Positions 17,585 to 26,728 of a DNA stretch of 64,000 bases are shown here, piece by piece. Source of the DNA: PHBD01 sp964578535 (GTDB lineage: Bacteria; Desulfobacterota; Syntrophia; Syntrophales; PHBD01); NCBI GenBank assembly GCA_964578535.1, contig CAZODI010000006.1:1-64000 (forward strand), in the 5' to 3' direction. Below the pieces are notes generated by a model that worked only from the letters and a program-made list of their open reading frames with translations, searched no databases and was not told the DNA's origin. The first letter of the stretch is position 1, and each line of letters starts with the position of its first letter. Made by a program: the position numbers and the translations under genes.

Positions 17585-19234
17585 ATGTCCTATTTACAGA
17601 AACCCTGGTTGAAATCCTACGATCCGGGGGTGCCCGGAGAGATTGAACCGCCGGTCGTCACGCTGATCGAACACATCGATGGGAATCGCAAAATCACGGG
17701 ATCCAAGGTGGCTCTCCACTTTCTGGGTCGGACCATGACCCATGAGGAAGTCCTGGATCACGCGGACCGATTCGCCTGCGCCCTACATGCGGCAGGATAT
17801 GGCAGGGGGGACGTGATCGCACTTTGCATGCCCAACATCCCGCAATATCCTGTGAGCATTCTCGGTGCATTCAAGGCGGGGTGCACCGTTTCCAATGTTT
17901 CGCCCCTTCTCTCCGCGGAAGAGATGATCTTCCAGTTGAAGGACTGCGGGGCCCGCGTCCTGGTGGTAGCTGATCTCCTTTTTCCGAAATTTGAGGCCAT
18001 CTGCGGGGAGTTGGAAACCGTGCAGCTTGTCCTCCATACAGGTATCCTGGATTATCTGAAGCACAACCCGGAACACCCGACCCTGCCGGGAAAAAACGTC
18101 GAGTCGTTCCAGGTCTTCTGGAAAGATCAAATGGCGCAGGGCCTTCCCGCGTCCGTTACCCTGGATGATGCTTCCTTCATCCAGTACACCGGAGGAACGA
18201 CGGGGCTTCCCAAGGGAGCCGTGCTGACGCACCGCAATTTGATGTCTAACATGGCCCAGTACAGGGCTGTTTTCCAACTTGAGCGGGACAGGGACATTTT
18301 CTGTTCGGCCCTCCCTATGTTTCATGTGGCCGGGCTCGTTGTCTCTCTGCTGGGATTCTATTTCGGCGTTCCCCAGATCCTCTTCCCCGACCCACGAAAC
18401 GTCCAGCACATCCTGAAAGAGAGCGTCCAGCACAAACCCACCATCATGGTGAACGTTCCGACGCTCTACCTCATGCTGATCAATGAGCCTGAATTCCGGA
18501 AGACCGACTGGTCGACCCTGAAGGTCTGCTTTTCCGGAGCGGCCCCCTTTTCCCCGGAAGGGATCCGGGCGCTGGAGGAGGTCGTCGGCAAGGGCAAGCT
18601 TTCGGAGCTCTATGGATCCACAGAGACCTCACCCCTCATTGCCATCGACCAGAAAACGGCTGTGAAGCGGGTTGGATCCGTGGGACTGCCACTGCCTTCG
18701 ACCCTGGTGAAGATCGTCGATCTGGCGGACGGGACTGCGGACATGCCGCTCGGCGAGCCGGGCGAGATCATTGTCAATGGCCCCCAGGTCATGAAGGGCT
18801 ACCATAACCGGGCCGGGGAAACCGACGCCGCCCTACGCAGTCATGACGGACGTCTCTGGTTTCACACGGGCGATATCGGAAAAATGGACCACGACGGATT
18901 CCTTTATCTGGTAGACCGGACAAAAGACATGATCATTGTGGGAGGCTACAAGGTCTTCTCCACGGAGGTGGAAAAGGTCCTGTCGGAACATCCGGCCATT
19001 GAGATGTGTGCCATCATCGGGGAGAAAGATCCGGCCCGTCCGGAAACAGAGCGGGTCAAGCTGATGGCCCAGAAGAAGACCTCGCATCGGGATATCCCGG
19101 AAGACGAACTCGCCCGGGATATTCTCGCCTTTGCCCGGGAGAGGCTTGCCCCCTACAAGGTTCCCAAGGTTGTCCAATTCATGGAAATGCCACTGACATC
19201 GGTAGGAAAGATCGACAAAAAGGCCCTGCGCTGA
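17585..19234 (+). CDS. AMP-forming long-chain-type acyl-CoA synthetase (549 aa)
   Basis: An ANL ligase with all landmarks: YTGGTTGLPKGAVLTH P-loop, YGSTETSP, WFHTGDIGKMD hinge, DMIIVGGYKVFSTEVE and SVGKIDKKAL with the catalytic Lys. It resembles the FadD-like long-chain branch more than the aryl-acid branch. Its ATG follows TCGGGAGGATTGAC. It has its own sigma-54 promoter and shares operator B with the divergent thiolase, so activation (ligase) and thiolytic cleavage would be induced together. The gene is single; a 739-bp space with little coding character follows. Confidence 0.92.
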   Translation: MSYLQKPWLKSYDPGVPGEIEPPVVTLIEHIDGNRKITGSKVALHFLGRTMTHEEVLDHADRFACALHAAGYGRGDVIALCMPNIPQYPVSILGAFKAGCTVSNVSPLLSAEEMIFQLKDCGARVLVVADLLFPKFEAICGELETVQLVLHTGILDYLKHNPEHPTLPGKNVESFQVFWKDQMAQGLPASVTLDDASFIQYTGGTTGLPKGAVLTHRNLMSNMAQYRAVFQLERDRDIFCSALPMFHVAGLVVSLLGFYFGVPQILFPDPRNVQHILKESVQHKPTIMVNVPTLYLMLINEPEFRKTDWSTLKVCFSGAAPFSPEGIRALEEVVGKGKLSELYGSTETSPLIAIDQKTAVKRVGSVGLPLPSTLVKIVDLADGTADMPLGEPGEIIVNGPQVMKGYHNRAGETDAALRSHDGRLWFHTGDIGKMDHDGFLYLVDRTKDMIIVGGYKVFSTEVEKVLSEHPAIEMCAIIGEKDPARPETERVKLMAQKKTSHRDIPEDELARDILAFARERLAPYKVPKVVQFMEMPLTSVGKIDKKALR

Positions 19235-19758
19235 GATCAGTAAATTCTCGACAATTCGGATCCGCAGGTCCGCCTTGCCGGCACCCGGACGCATACGGAG
19301 AAAATCGCTCAAGGGCATGGGAAGCTTCCCAAACTCATGGAGGTGGTTCTCTGCGACGACCTGAAAGTACCCGCGCTGAGGGGGAAGCCCCTCGATGTGG
19401 CGTTATGCGAGAGGCAGGAGCCTGTCGACAATCTCCTGCCCTGTTCGCTGTCCAGATCAAGGATTTTACCGGGGAGCGCCGACAGGTCGAGCAATGCGAA
19501 CGTTTCACACTGGTGGACCTGGAACGGCAGCAGGAAACGGGCGAACGGACCCCGGCCCCGAACGTGAAGCAGCTTGTGATCATGGAGAAATACAGTAATT
19601 TTTCGACGGGATGTACGAACAGGGAACTTCCCGGAAGGCTACAAACGAATGACTTGAACCCGCTCCACGCAGGAAGAAAATGATCGTGATGTCGTCTCCC
19701 CGACTACCGGCCTCCGTTGATACCATTAGACCGGGGTATCCGGAACGGAATGTCTGCC
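19235..19758. other. Gap with possible decayed coding remnant
   Basis: No intact gene is supported. Two overlapping frames look partly protein-like: one spanning about 19255-19425 (contains LMEVVLCDDLKVPALRGK) and the next frame over from about 19430-19600 (contains FAVQIKDFTGERRQVEQ). Together they could be a frameshifted remnant. I do not recognise either segment, and ordinary random open frames remain possible. Confidence 0.3.
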
Positions 19759-19791
19759 AACAGCATATGGTTTAGGGGGCGCAACATATGG
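19759..19791. promoter_or_regulatory. Paired enhancer-like operator (copy C)
   Basis: Motif copies at 19759-19770 (AACAGCATATGG) and 19780-19791 (CGCAACATATGG), both on the plus strand and 21 bp apart centre to centre. The near edge is 90 bp upstream of the -12 G of the sigma-54 promoter at 19868-19883, matching copies A (89) and B (91). Confidence 0.72.
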
Positions 19792-19867
19792 TGCAAAGGC
19801 GGCCACGGACGGAAACGGCGATTCAGAATTGCATGTGATATCGAGTCGATAGATTGTGACCGCCGGT

Positions 19868-19883
19868 TGGCACCTCTCTTGCA
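19868..19883 (+). promoter_or_regulatory. Sigma-54 promoter of the tetR/beta-oxidation operon
   Basis: Plus strand TGGCACC-TCTC-TTGCA: essentially a consensus -24/-12 element. Transcription should start near 19895, about 80 bp before the TetR ATG at 19974. Confidence 0.85.
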
Positions 19884-19973
19884 AAAATTTCACGATAACC
19901 GCGAAGTCTACTGCGATTTTCACCTGCCTCAACCTGCATGCGAACCGCCTGTCCCGGGTTCCGGAAAGCCGTC

Positions 19974-20654
19974 ATGGGATTCGAAGAAAGACGAAAACGG
20001 GAGAAAGACAGTCGCAGAAACGCCATCCTCAGGGCGGCCCGGAAGCTGTTCCTGGAAAAGGGCTTCAAGAACGTCACGGTGGAGAGCATCGCCAGGAAGG
20101 CCGAGTTCAGCAAGGGGTCCATCTACCTCTACTTCTCCGGGAAAGAAGAAATCTACACCCACATCCTGCTCGTGGAGATCGGAAAATTCCGGACGAAAAT
20201 CGACGCGATCTTCGACGAGGGAGGCAAGGCATCGGAAATTCTCCGAAAGACCGCCGACCTCTACGTCGATTTCTTCCTCACCGAGCCGGAGCTGTTCCGG
20301 ATCCTGATGACGTTCATGCTCCACAGCGACCAGCGGGAGCAGTCTTCCGACCTCAACCGGCAACTGATCCGGACGACCAATGCCGCCGCCGACGGCATCG
20401 AGAGGATCTTCCGCCATGGCATCGACACGGGGGAGTTCCTCCCGGGGCTCCGGCTGCGGGCAATCCGCAACGCCGCCTGGGCTCTCCTGAACGGGGCCAT
20501 ATCGCTGCACCTGTACACGGGACCGGACTACGGAAGGAGGGACCGCATCCTGTCCACCATTCACGCCATGCTGGGCGTGTTCATCGAAGGACTGAAAAGG
20601 GAGACGCCGGGGCATCCTGCGGCAGCAAGGGACAATCCGCGGGCCTTGCGCTGA
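19974..20654 (+). CDS. TetR-family transcriptional regulator (226 aa)
   Basis: An N-terminal TetR HTH is clear: RNAILRAARKLFLEKG then VTVESIARKAEFSKGSIYLYFSGKEEIY (about residues 13-60). The C-terminal ligand domain is alpha-helical and unclassified. ATG 19974 (preceded by GGAAAG) is preferred; an ATG 36 bp upstream is possible. It heads an operon with an ACAD, an HCDH/ECH fusion and a thiolase, so it probably senses an acyl-CoA or fatty acid, like FadR-type TetR proteins (inference). Because it is itself under a sigma-54 promoter, it could give feedback control. Confidence 0.9.
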   Translation: MGFEERRKREKDSRRNAILRAARKLFLEKGFKNVTVESIARKAEFSKGSIYLYFSGKEEIYTHILLVEIGKFRTKIDAIFDEGGKASEILRKTADLYVDFFLTEPELFRILMTFMLHSDQREQSSDLNRQLIRTTNAAADGIERIFRHGIDTGEFLPGLRLRAIRNAAWALLNGAISLHLYTGPDYGRRDRILSTIHAMLGVFIEGLKRETPGHPAAARDNPRALR

Positions 20655-20729
20655 GGCCGGCTGCACGGGCGGCTCCGCGACGCGATCAAACCGGAAAACC
20701 ATTTTTACGAAAGAGGAGGTTCCAGAATC

Positions 20730-22595
20730 ATGGGCAATTCACTGGTGAGCATGCGGGATCAGCAGTTCGTACTCTTCGAGCAGCTCGGGATCGACAAGCT
20801 GTTCGCAAGCGAGAAGTTCAAGGATTTTTCCAGCGACGACATCCACATGATGCTCAACGAGGCGGAGAAGATGGCCGTCAACACCATTCTTCCCACCTAT
20901 GTGGAAGGAGACAAGGAAGGCTGCCACCTGAAAGACGGCAAGGTGACGACGCCGGCGTCGTTCAAGCCCGCATTCCGGAAGTTCGTCGAGGCCGGCTGGC
21001 TCTGCCCCACCAAGTCCCCCGATGTCGGCGGCCAGGGGCTGCCGATCTCCGTGAGCACGGCGATGACGGAAGTGTTCGCCGCGGCCAACATCGCCTTCCT
21101 GATGTACAGCGGCCTCACTTTCGGGGCGGCGGGCCTCATCGATCGGTTCGGGACGGAGGAGCAGAAGGACAAGTATATGTACAAGATGTTCGCCGGGGAG
21201 TGGTGCGGCACCATGTGCCTCACCGAGCCGGGGGCCGGGAGCGACGTCGGCGCCCTGAAGACCACGGCCCGCCGGAATCCCGATGGAACGTTCAGCATTA
21301 CCGGGACCAAGTGCTTCATCTCCGCTGGGGACCATGACCTGGCCCCGAACATCGTCCATCCCGTCCTGGCCCGGATCGAGGGGGATCCCCCGGGGACGCG
21401 GGGCATCTCGATCTTCGTCGTGCCGAAGATCCGCGTCAACGCCGACGGCAGCCTCGGGGAGCCCAACGACGTCAACACGGGCAATGTCGAGCACAAGATG
21501 GGCCTGAAGGGAAACGCCACCTGCACCCTGAACTTCGGTGAGGACGGAAAGTGCATCGGCGAGCTTCTCGGCAAGGAGCGGGAGGGAATGCGGGTCATGT
21601 TTCACATGATGAACGAGGCCCGCCTCGAGGTGGGCATGCAGGGCCTCGGCCACGCCTCCGCCTCCCTGGAGCACGCTGTCGCGTACGCGAAGGAGCGGAT
21701 CCAGAGCGTCCCGGTATGGGAAATGAAGAACCCCGACGCCAAGGCCGTCGCCATCATCGAGCACCCCGACGTCCGGCGCGATCTGTTGTGGATGAAGGCC
21801 TACGTGGAGGGGCTCCGGGCATTGAACTACTTCACCGCCGCCTGCATGGACCGGGCGGAGGTGGCCGAGACGGAAGCGGAAAAAGAAAAGTGGCACGGCT
21901 TCGTGGAGCTCCTGACGCCGATCTGCAAGGCCTACTCCTCCGACCGCGGCTTCGAGGTCTGCGGCAAGGGCATCGACGTGTACGGCGGCTACGGCTACTG
22001 CCAGGAATACCCGGTCGAGCAGTACATGCGGGACTGCAAGATCGCCAGCATCTACGAGGGGACCAACGGGATCCAGTCCCTGGACCTCGTGGGCCGGAAG
22101 CTGGGCATGCGCAAGGGCGCCAACATGATGAACATGCTGGGCGAGATGGGCGCCACGGTCGCGAAGGCGAAGGCCAGCGAGGACCTGAAGCCTTATGCGG
22201 GAAGGCTGGAAGAAGCCATGAACGCCCTGATGGAGCTGACCATGACCTTCGCCTCCCTGGGCAAGAGCGGCAGCTTCCTGATTCCCGTTCTCTATGCGTC
22301 GCCGTTTCTGGACATCATGGGCGACGTGGTGACGGGGCACTTCCTCCTGCAGGCCGCCTCCATCGCCGAGGAGAAGCTCAAGGTGATCTACGCGGAAGCG
22401 GGAGCGGAGAAATCGAAGGGCCGGCAACGGGCTCTCGTTCGCGAGAACCGGGACGTGGCCTTCTACACCGGGAAAATCGCGAGCGCGAAGTTCTTCGCCT
22501 CGGAGATCCTGCCGACGATCAAGGGACGGTGCGAGGCCATCAAGATCGGCGACAAAATCGCCCTCGAGATCGCCGACGAGTCCTTTTCAGTCTAA
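20730..22595 (+). CDS. Large acyl-CoA dehydrogenase with C-terminal extension (621 aa)
   Basis: This belongs to the roughly 600-residue ACAD branch (FadE5/DmdC-like), longer than the 380-residue enzymes elsewhere in the window. Motifs: CLTEPGAGSDVGALKT, KCFISAGDHD, DVYGGYGYCQEYPVEQYMRD and the catalytic Glu in IYEGTNGIQSLD. It is the only one of nine ACADs here with a canonical YEGT. The C-terminal 150 residues form the extra helical domain of this branch. It catalyses the first dehydrogenation of fatty acyl-CoA beta-oxidation with electrons to ETF. GAGGAGG precedes the ATG; 75 bp after tetR. Confidence 0.95.
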   Translation: MGNSLVSMRDQQFVLFEQLGIDKLFASEKFKDFSSDDIHMMLNEAEKMAVNTILPTYVEGDKEGCHLKDGKVTTPASFKPAFRKFVEAGWLCPTKSPDVGGQGLPISVSTAMTEVFAAANIAFLMYSGLTFGAAGLIDRFGTEEQKDKYMYKMFAGEWCGTMCLTEPGAGSDVGALKTTARRNPDGTFSITGTKCFISAGDHDLAPNIVHPVLARIEGDPPGTRGISIFVVPKIRVNADGSLGEPNDVNTGNVEHKMGLKGNATCTLNFGEDGKCIGELLGKEREGMRVMFHMMNEARLEVGMQGLGHASASLEHAVAYAKERIQSVPVWEMKNPDAKAVAIIEHPDVRRDLLWMKAYVEGLRALNYFTAACMDRAEVAETEAEKEKWHGFVELLTPICKAYSSDRGFEVCGKGIDVYGGYGYCQEYPVEQYMRDCKIASIYEGTNGIQSLDLVGRKLGMRKGANMMNMLGEMGATVAKAKASEDLKPYAGRLEEAMNALMELTMTFASLGKSGSFLIPVLYASPFLDIMGDVVTGHFLLQAASIAEEKLKVIYAEAGAEKSKGRQRALVRENRDVAFYTGKIASAKFFASEILPTIKGRCEAIKIGDKIALEIADESFSV

Positions 22596-22607
22596 GGCGT
22601 CAAAAAC

Positions 22608-22654
22608 AGGTCAGATTTATTTTTGCAGTGCAACATAGAAAATAAATCTGACCT
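22608..22654. repeat. Perfect 16-bp inverted repeat with 15-nt loop
   Basis: Arms 22608-22623 (AGGTCAGATTTATTTT) and 22639-22654 (its exact reverse complement) flank a 15-nt loop. It is far more AT-rich than the genes on either side and lies 12 bp after the ACAD stop, inside the beta-oxidation operon. No run of T follows, so it is not a typical terminator. It may be an mRNA-stabilising stem or a mobile repeat. Confidence 0.85.
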
Positions 22655-22745
22655 ATTTTCCACACAAACTGCGACGGGCGCCGCCGCGACCAGAGACGGC
22701 ATACGGCGGCGCCGTTCGGGAGATAACCACCAGAGGAGAGAAACC

Positions 22746-25166
22746 ATGTCTTACCAGATCAAGAAAGCGGCAGTTCTCGGCGCCGGCGTGATGGGAGCCA
22801 CCATCGCGGCCCACCTGACCAATGCAGGGATCGAGTGCATCCTGCTGGACATCGTTCCCTTCGAGCTGACCGACGCGGACAAGGCCAAGGGCCTCACCGA
22901 AAAGAGCCCCGCCTGGCGGAACCGCTTCGCAGCCAACGGCCTGGCCGGCGTGACGAAAGCGAAGCCGGCGGCCTTCTTCGCGAAGAAAAACGCCTCCATG
23001 ATCAAGATCGGAAACCTGGAGGACAACCTGAGCCTCCTGGCCGACGTCGACTGGGTCTGCGAGGTCGTCGTGGAGAACCTGAAGATCAAGCAGGAGCTCT
23101 TCGCCAAAATCGAGAATTACCTGAAGCCGGACTGCATCATCTCGACCAATACGTCCGGCATTCCCATCCGGGACATCACGGCAAAGTTCAGCCCCAAGAT
23201 GAAAGAGCGCTTCCTGGGAACCCACTTCTTCAACCCGCCCCGGTACATGAAGCTCCTGGAGATCATCCCCGGCAAGGAGACGAAGAAGGAGGTCGTCGAT
23301 TTCATGACGCGCTTCTGCGAGGACGTCCTCGGAAAGGGCGTGGTCGTCTGCAAGGACACGCCGAACTTCATCGGAAACCGCATCGGCCTGTTCGACATCT
23401 CCAACGTCATCCACCTTATGATCGAGAAGGACGTGAAGGTGGAGGAGATCGACGCCATCTTCGGCAAGGCCATGGGCCGCCCCGGCACGGCCATCTTCGG
23501 GACCATGGATCTCGTGGGTCTCGACACGGGCCACCACGTCATGAAGAACCTCTACGAGGCCGTCCCGGACGACGAGATGCGCGACTGGTTCCTGCCCCCC
23601 GACTGGCTGACGGCCATGATGGAGAAGAAGTGGCTCGGCAACAAGACCAAGCAGGGCATGTACAAGAAGACGAAGGACGAGCGGGGCAAGAAGCAGAAGC
23701 TGGTCATCGACTGGAAGACGCTGGAGTACGGCGTCCCCGCCAAGGTCTCCTTCGCGTCCGTCTCCGCGGCCAACAAGGCGGAGGGAGAGACGGCCGAAAA
23801 GATGAAGGTCCTCTTCAGCGGCAAGGACGCCGCGGCGGAGTTCGTCCGCGAGTTCCTCTGCAACAACTTCATCTATGCGGCCAACCGGATCCCCGAGATC
23901 GCGGACCGGGTCCTGGAAATCGACAATGCCATGAAGTGGGGCTACAACCAGAAGCTGGGCCCCTTCGAGTCCTGGGATGCCGTCGGCGTGCGGGAATCCG
24001 TCGAGGTGATGAAGAAGCTGAAGAAAAAGGTGCCCAAGAAGATCGAGGAGATGCTGAAGGCGGGCTGTGAGTCCTTCTACCTCAAGAAGGATGACGGCCT
24101 TTACTATTACGACTTCGGCAAGAAGGGCTACGTGAAATTCGAGGAAAACCCGAAAATCATCCTCCTGCCCGCCCTGAAGGAGCGGCAGAAGGTCATCCGC
24201 TCGAACGCCAGTGCGAGCCTGGTGGACATGGGCGACGGCGTGGTCTGCCTCGAGTTCCACAGCAAGATGAACGCCATCGACGACCTGATGATCAACATGC
24301 TCACCGAGGGCTGTGACATCGTCGAGAAGGACTTCCTCGGCATGGTCGTGGGCAACCACGATCCGCGGGCCTTTTCCGCCGGCGCCAACGTCTTCAAGGT
24401 CCTGATCGCCATCCAGCGCGGCGCCTGGGATTTCGTGGAGGACTCCATCACGGGCATCCAGAGCGCCCTCATGCGCATGAAGTACCTCTCGAAACCCGTG
24501 GTCACCGCCCCGGCGGGCCTGGCCCTGGGCGGAGGGTGTGAGATCGCCATGCACGGTGCGCGGTGCCAGCCCTGCGGCGAGACATACATGGGCCTCGTGG
24601 AGGTCGGCGTCGGCGTCATCCCCGCGGGCGGCGGCTGCAAGGAGACGGCGCTGCGGCTTACCGAGGGCATCCCCACGGGGGCTGTGGAGGGCGGCCTGAA
24701 CCTGCAGCAGTTCTACGCGAAGGCCTTCGAGAACATCGCCACGGCGAAAGTCTCCACCAGTGCCGCCGAGGCGATGGACCTGGGCTACATCCGCAAGACC
24801 GAGAACATCAGCCTGAACCGCGACCAGCACCTCTGGGACGCCAAGGAGCTCGTCCTGGGCATGGCCCGGTACTACAAGCCGCCCCGGCCGGCCCTGATCC
24901 CCGTCATGGGGGAGAGCCTGCGGGGCATCGCCAACGCCGCCCTCTACAACATGCGGCACGGGAACTATGTCTCCGACTACGATGTCCACGTGGCCAAGAA
25001 GGTCGCCCACATCCTCTCGGGCGGCGACTGCGCCGAGGGGACCTTCGTGACGGAGCAGAACATCCTGGATCTGGAGAAAGAGGCGTTCCTCTCCCTCTGC
25101 GGCGAGTCGAAGACCCAGGACCGGATCATGCACATGCTGACGACAGGCAAGCCCCTGCGCAACTAA
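22746..25166 (+). CDS. 3-hydroxyacyl-CoA dehydrogenase / enoyl-CoA hydratase fusion (806 aa, FadN-type order)
   Basis: The N-terminal NAD-binding 3-hydroxyacyl-CoA dehydrogenase (GAGVMGATIAAHLTNAG at about 9-25; THFFNPPRYMKLLEIIPG) precedes a C-terminal enoyl-CoA hydratase domain (about 490-690). Domain order is the reverse of FadB and matches FadN-type enzymes. The hydratase keeps both catalytic Glu residues: GGGCEIAM and GLVEVGVGVIPAGGG. It performs the middle two steps of beta-oxidation. ATG 22746 (GAGGAGAG upstream) is preferred over an ATG 123 bp earlier, which would read through the palindromic repeat. 65 bp before the thiolase gene. Confidence 0.95.
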   Translation: MSYQIKKAAVLGAGVMGATIAAHLTNAGIECILLDIVPFELTDADKAKGLTEKSPAWRNRFAANGLAGVTKAKPAAFFAKKNASMIKIGNLEDNLSLLADVDWVCEVVVENLKIKQELFAKIENYLKPDCIISTNTSGIPIRDITAKFSPKMKERFLGTHFFNPPRYMKLLEIIPGKETKKEVVDFMTRFCEDVLGKGVVVCKDTPNFIGNRIGLFDISNVIHLMIEKDVKVEEIDAIFGKAMGRPGTAIFGTMDLVGLDTGHHVMKNLYEAVPDDEMRDWFLPPDWLTAMMEKKWLGNKTKQGMYKKTKDERGKKQKLVIDWKTLEYGVPAKVSFASVSAANKAEGETAEKMKVLFSGKDAAAEFVREFLCNNFIYAANRIPEIADRVLEIDNAMKWGYNQKLGPFESWDAVGVRESVEVMKKLKKKVPKKIEEMLKAGCESFYLKKDDGLYYYDFGKKGYVKFEENPKIILLPALKERQKVIRSNASASLVDMGDGVVCLEFHSKMNAIDDLMINMLTEGCDIVEKDFLGMVVGNHDPRAFSAGANVFKVLIAIQRGAWDFVEDSITGIQSALMRMKYLSKPVVTAPAGLALGGGCEIAMHGARCQPCGETYMGLVEVGVGVIPAGGGCKETALRLTEGIPTGAVEGGLNLQQFYAKAFENIATAKVSTSAAEAMDLGYIRKTENISLNRDQHLWDAKELVLGMARYYKPPRPALIPVMGESLRGIANAALYNMRHGNYVSDYDVHVAKKVAHILSGGDCAEGTFVTEQNILDLEKEAFLSLCGESKTQDRIMHMLTTGKPLRN

Positions 25167-25231
25167 ACCATCAAATGATCGGGGCGCGGCTCGAGGGAGC
25201 CGCGTCCCGCCGCTTATGAAGGAGGAATATC

Positions 25232-26422
25232 ATGGGTGAAGCAGTTATCGTGGAAGCCGTCCGGAGCGCCGGCGGGCGTTCGAGAAGGGGTGGCCTCGCG
25301 GGGACGAGGGCCGACGAGTTCGGCATCCAGGTCATCAAGGGCCTGATGGCCCGCGTTCCATCCCTGGATCCGGCCGACGTGGACGACGTGATCGTGGGCT
25401 GCGCCTTTCCCGAAGGGGAGCAGGGCATGCAGATGGGCAAGATCCTGGCCGTCGGCGCAGGGCTCCCCGAGCCGGTCTGCGGCATGACCATCAACCGCTT
25501 CTGCTCCTCGGGACTCCAGTCCATCGCCGACGCGACCTCGAGGATCAACAACGGCTGGGCCGAGGTCATCATTGCCGGGGGGTGCGAGTCCATGTCCCAC
25601 ATCCCCATGGGCGGGGGCGTGCTCCGGCCCAACTTCGACTGGCCCGCGGATTTCCCCTGGGTCTACATCTCCATGGGGCTGACGGCGGAAAACGTGGCCC
25701 AGCGCTACAACATCTCCCGAGAAGACATGGACGCCTTCGGCATGGAGAGCAACCGCCGGGCCTACGAGGCCATCAAGGCCGGAAAATTCAAGGGCGAGAT
25801 CATCCCGATCCAGGCTTATCGCTACAAGGTCACGAAGGACGGGGAGCGGGTCCGGGAGACCTTCGTCTTCGACACCGACGACGGCGTCCGGTGGCCCGTG
25901 AGCCTGGCCGACATGGCCAGGCTGAAGTCCCCCTTCAAGAACGGCGGGACGGTCACGGCGGCCAACTCGTCCCAGACGACCGACGGAGCGGCCTTTGCCC
26001 TGGTCATGACGGCGGAGAAGGCCAGGGCCATCGGCGTGAAACCGTTGGCGAAGCTCACCAATTTCGCCGTGGCGGGCTGCCCGCCCGAAGAGATGGGCAT
26101 CGGCCCGGCCGTGGCCGTTCCCAAGGTCCTGAAACAGGCGGGGCTGAAGGCGAAGGACATCGACGTCTTCGAGATCAACGAGGCCTTCGCCTCCCAGGCC
26201 CTCTACAGCCTCCGGGTGATCGGCATCGAGGACCGGCTCAAGGCCGGCGACGTCAACCCCAACGGCGGGGCCATCGCCCTGGGGCATCCCCTCGGCGCCT
26301 CGGGAGCGAAACTGACGGCTCAGCTCCTGGCGGAGATGAAGCGCCGCGGTTCCAAGCGGGGCATCGTCTCCATGTGCATCGGCGGCGGCATGGGGGCCGC
26401 GGGCATCTTCGAGATGCTGTAA
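25232..26422 (+). CDS. Acetyl-CoA C-acyltransferase (FadA-type thiolase), 396 aa
   Basis: A canonical thiolase with the nucleophile in NRFCSSGLQSIAD (about residue 90), EINEAFASQ, IALGHPLGASGAK and the second Cys in SMCIGGGMGAAG. It completes beta-oxidation with the upstream ACAD and HCDH/ECH fusion. GAAGGAGGAATATC precedes the ATG. It is the last gene of the operon; a strong terminator follows at 26456-26488. Confidence 0.95.
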   Translation: MGEAVIVEAVRSAGGRSRRGGLAGTRADEFGIQVIKGLMARVPSLDPADVDDVIVGCAFPEGEQGMQMGKILAVGAGLPEPVCGMTINRFCSSGLQSIADATSRINNGWAEVIIAGGCESMSHIPMGGGVLRPNFDWPADFPWVYISMGLTAENVAQRYNISREDMDAFGMESNRRAYEAIKAGKFKGEIIPIQAYRYKVTKDGERVRETFVFDTDDGVRWPVSLADMARLKSPFKNGGTVTAANSSQTTDGAAFALVMTAEKARAIGVKPLAKLTNFAVAGCPPEEMGIGPAVAVPKVLKQAGLKAKDIDVFEINEAFASQALYSLRVIGIEDRLKAGDVNPNGGAIALGHPLGASGAKLTAQLLAEMKRRGSKRGIVSMCIGGGMGAAGIFEML

Positions 26423-26455
26423 CCCGATCCCTGAAAGACCCCCTGTGGGGCGAGA

Positions 26456-26488
26456 GGCCATGTTCCTTCGGGACATGGCCTTTTTTTT
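26456..26488 (+). terminator. Rho-independent terminator of the beta-oxidation operon
   Basis: A GGCCATGT stem with near-perfect complement (GGCCATGTTCC / GGGACATGGCC, small TTC loop) is followed directly by eight T residues. It lies 34 bp after the thiolase stop. Confidence 0.92.
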
Positions 26489-26728
26489 GCACATTGGATG
26501 TCGGTTGCCCGCGCTCCAAAGGGGTCGATGCCGTGCGAAGTACCGCTGTCATCCGGCAGGACGGAGAGTGGCTCGCCGCAAGGATGCCTGCGGGTGTCCC
26601 CGCGGAGTCAAGAATCCGCTTGGAGCGTCAAAGTTTTGATCCGTCTTTTCGCGGGCGGAACGGTGCCTGCACCGCGCCGGGGCGGAAGCGGAAGGACCGG
26701 CATTGCGTGACGTTTTGGAGGTCTGCAC

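Noticed and set aside
22653..25133. Antisense open frame opposite the HCDH/ECH fusion
   Set aside because: Shadow of a strongly supported gene; no ribosome site or motifs.
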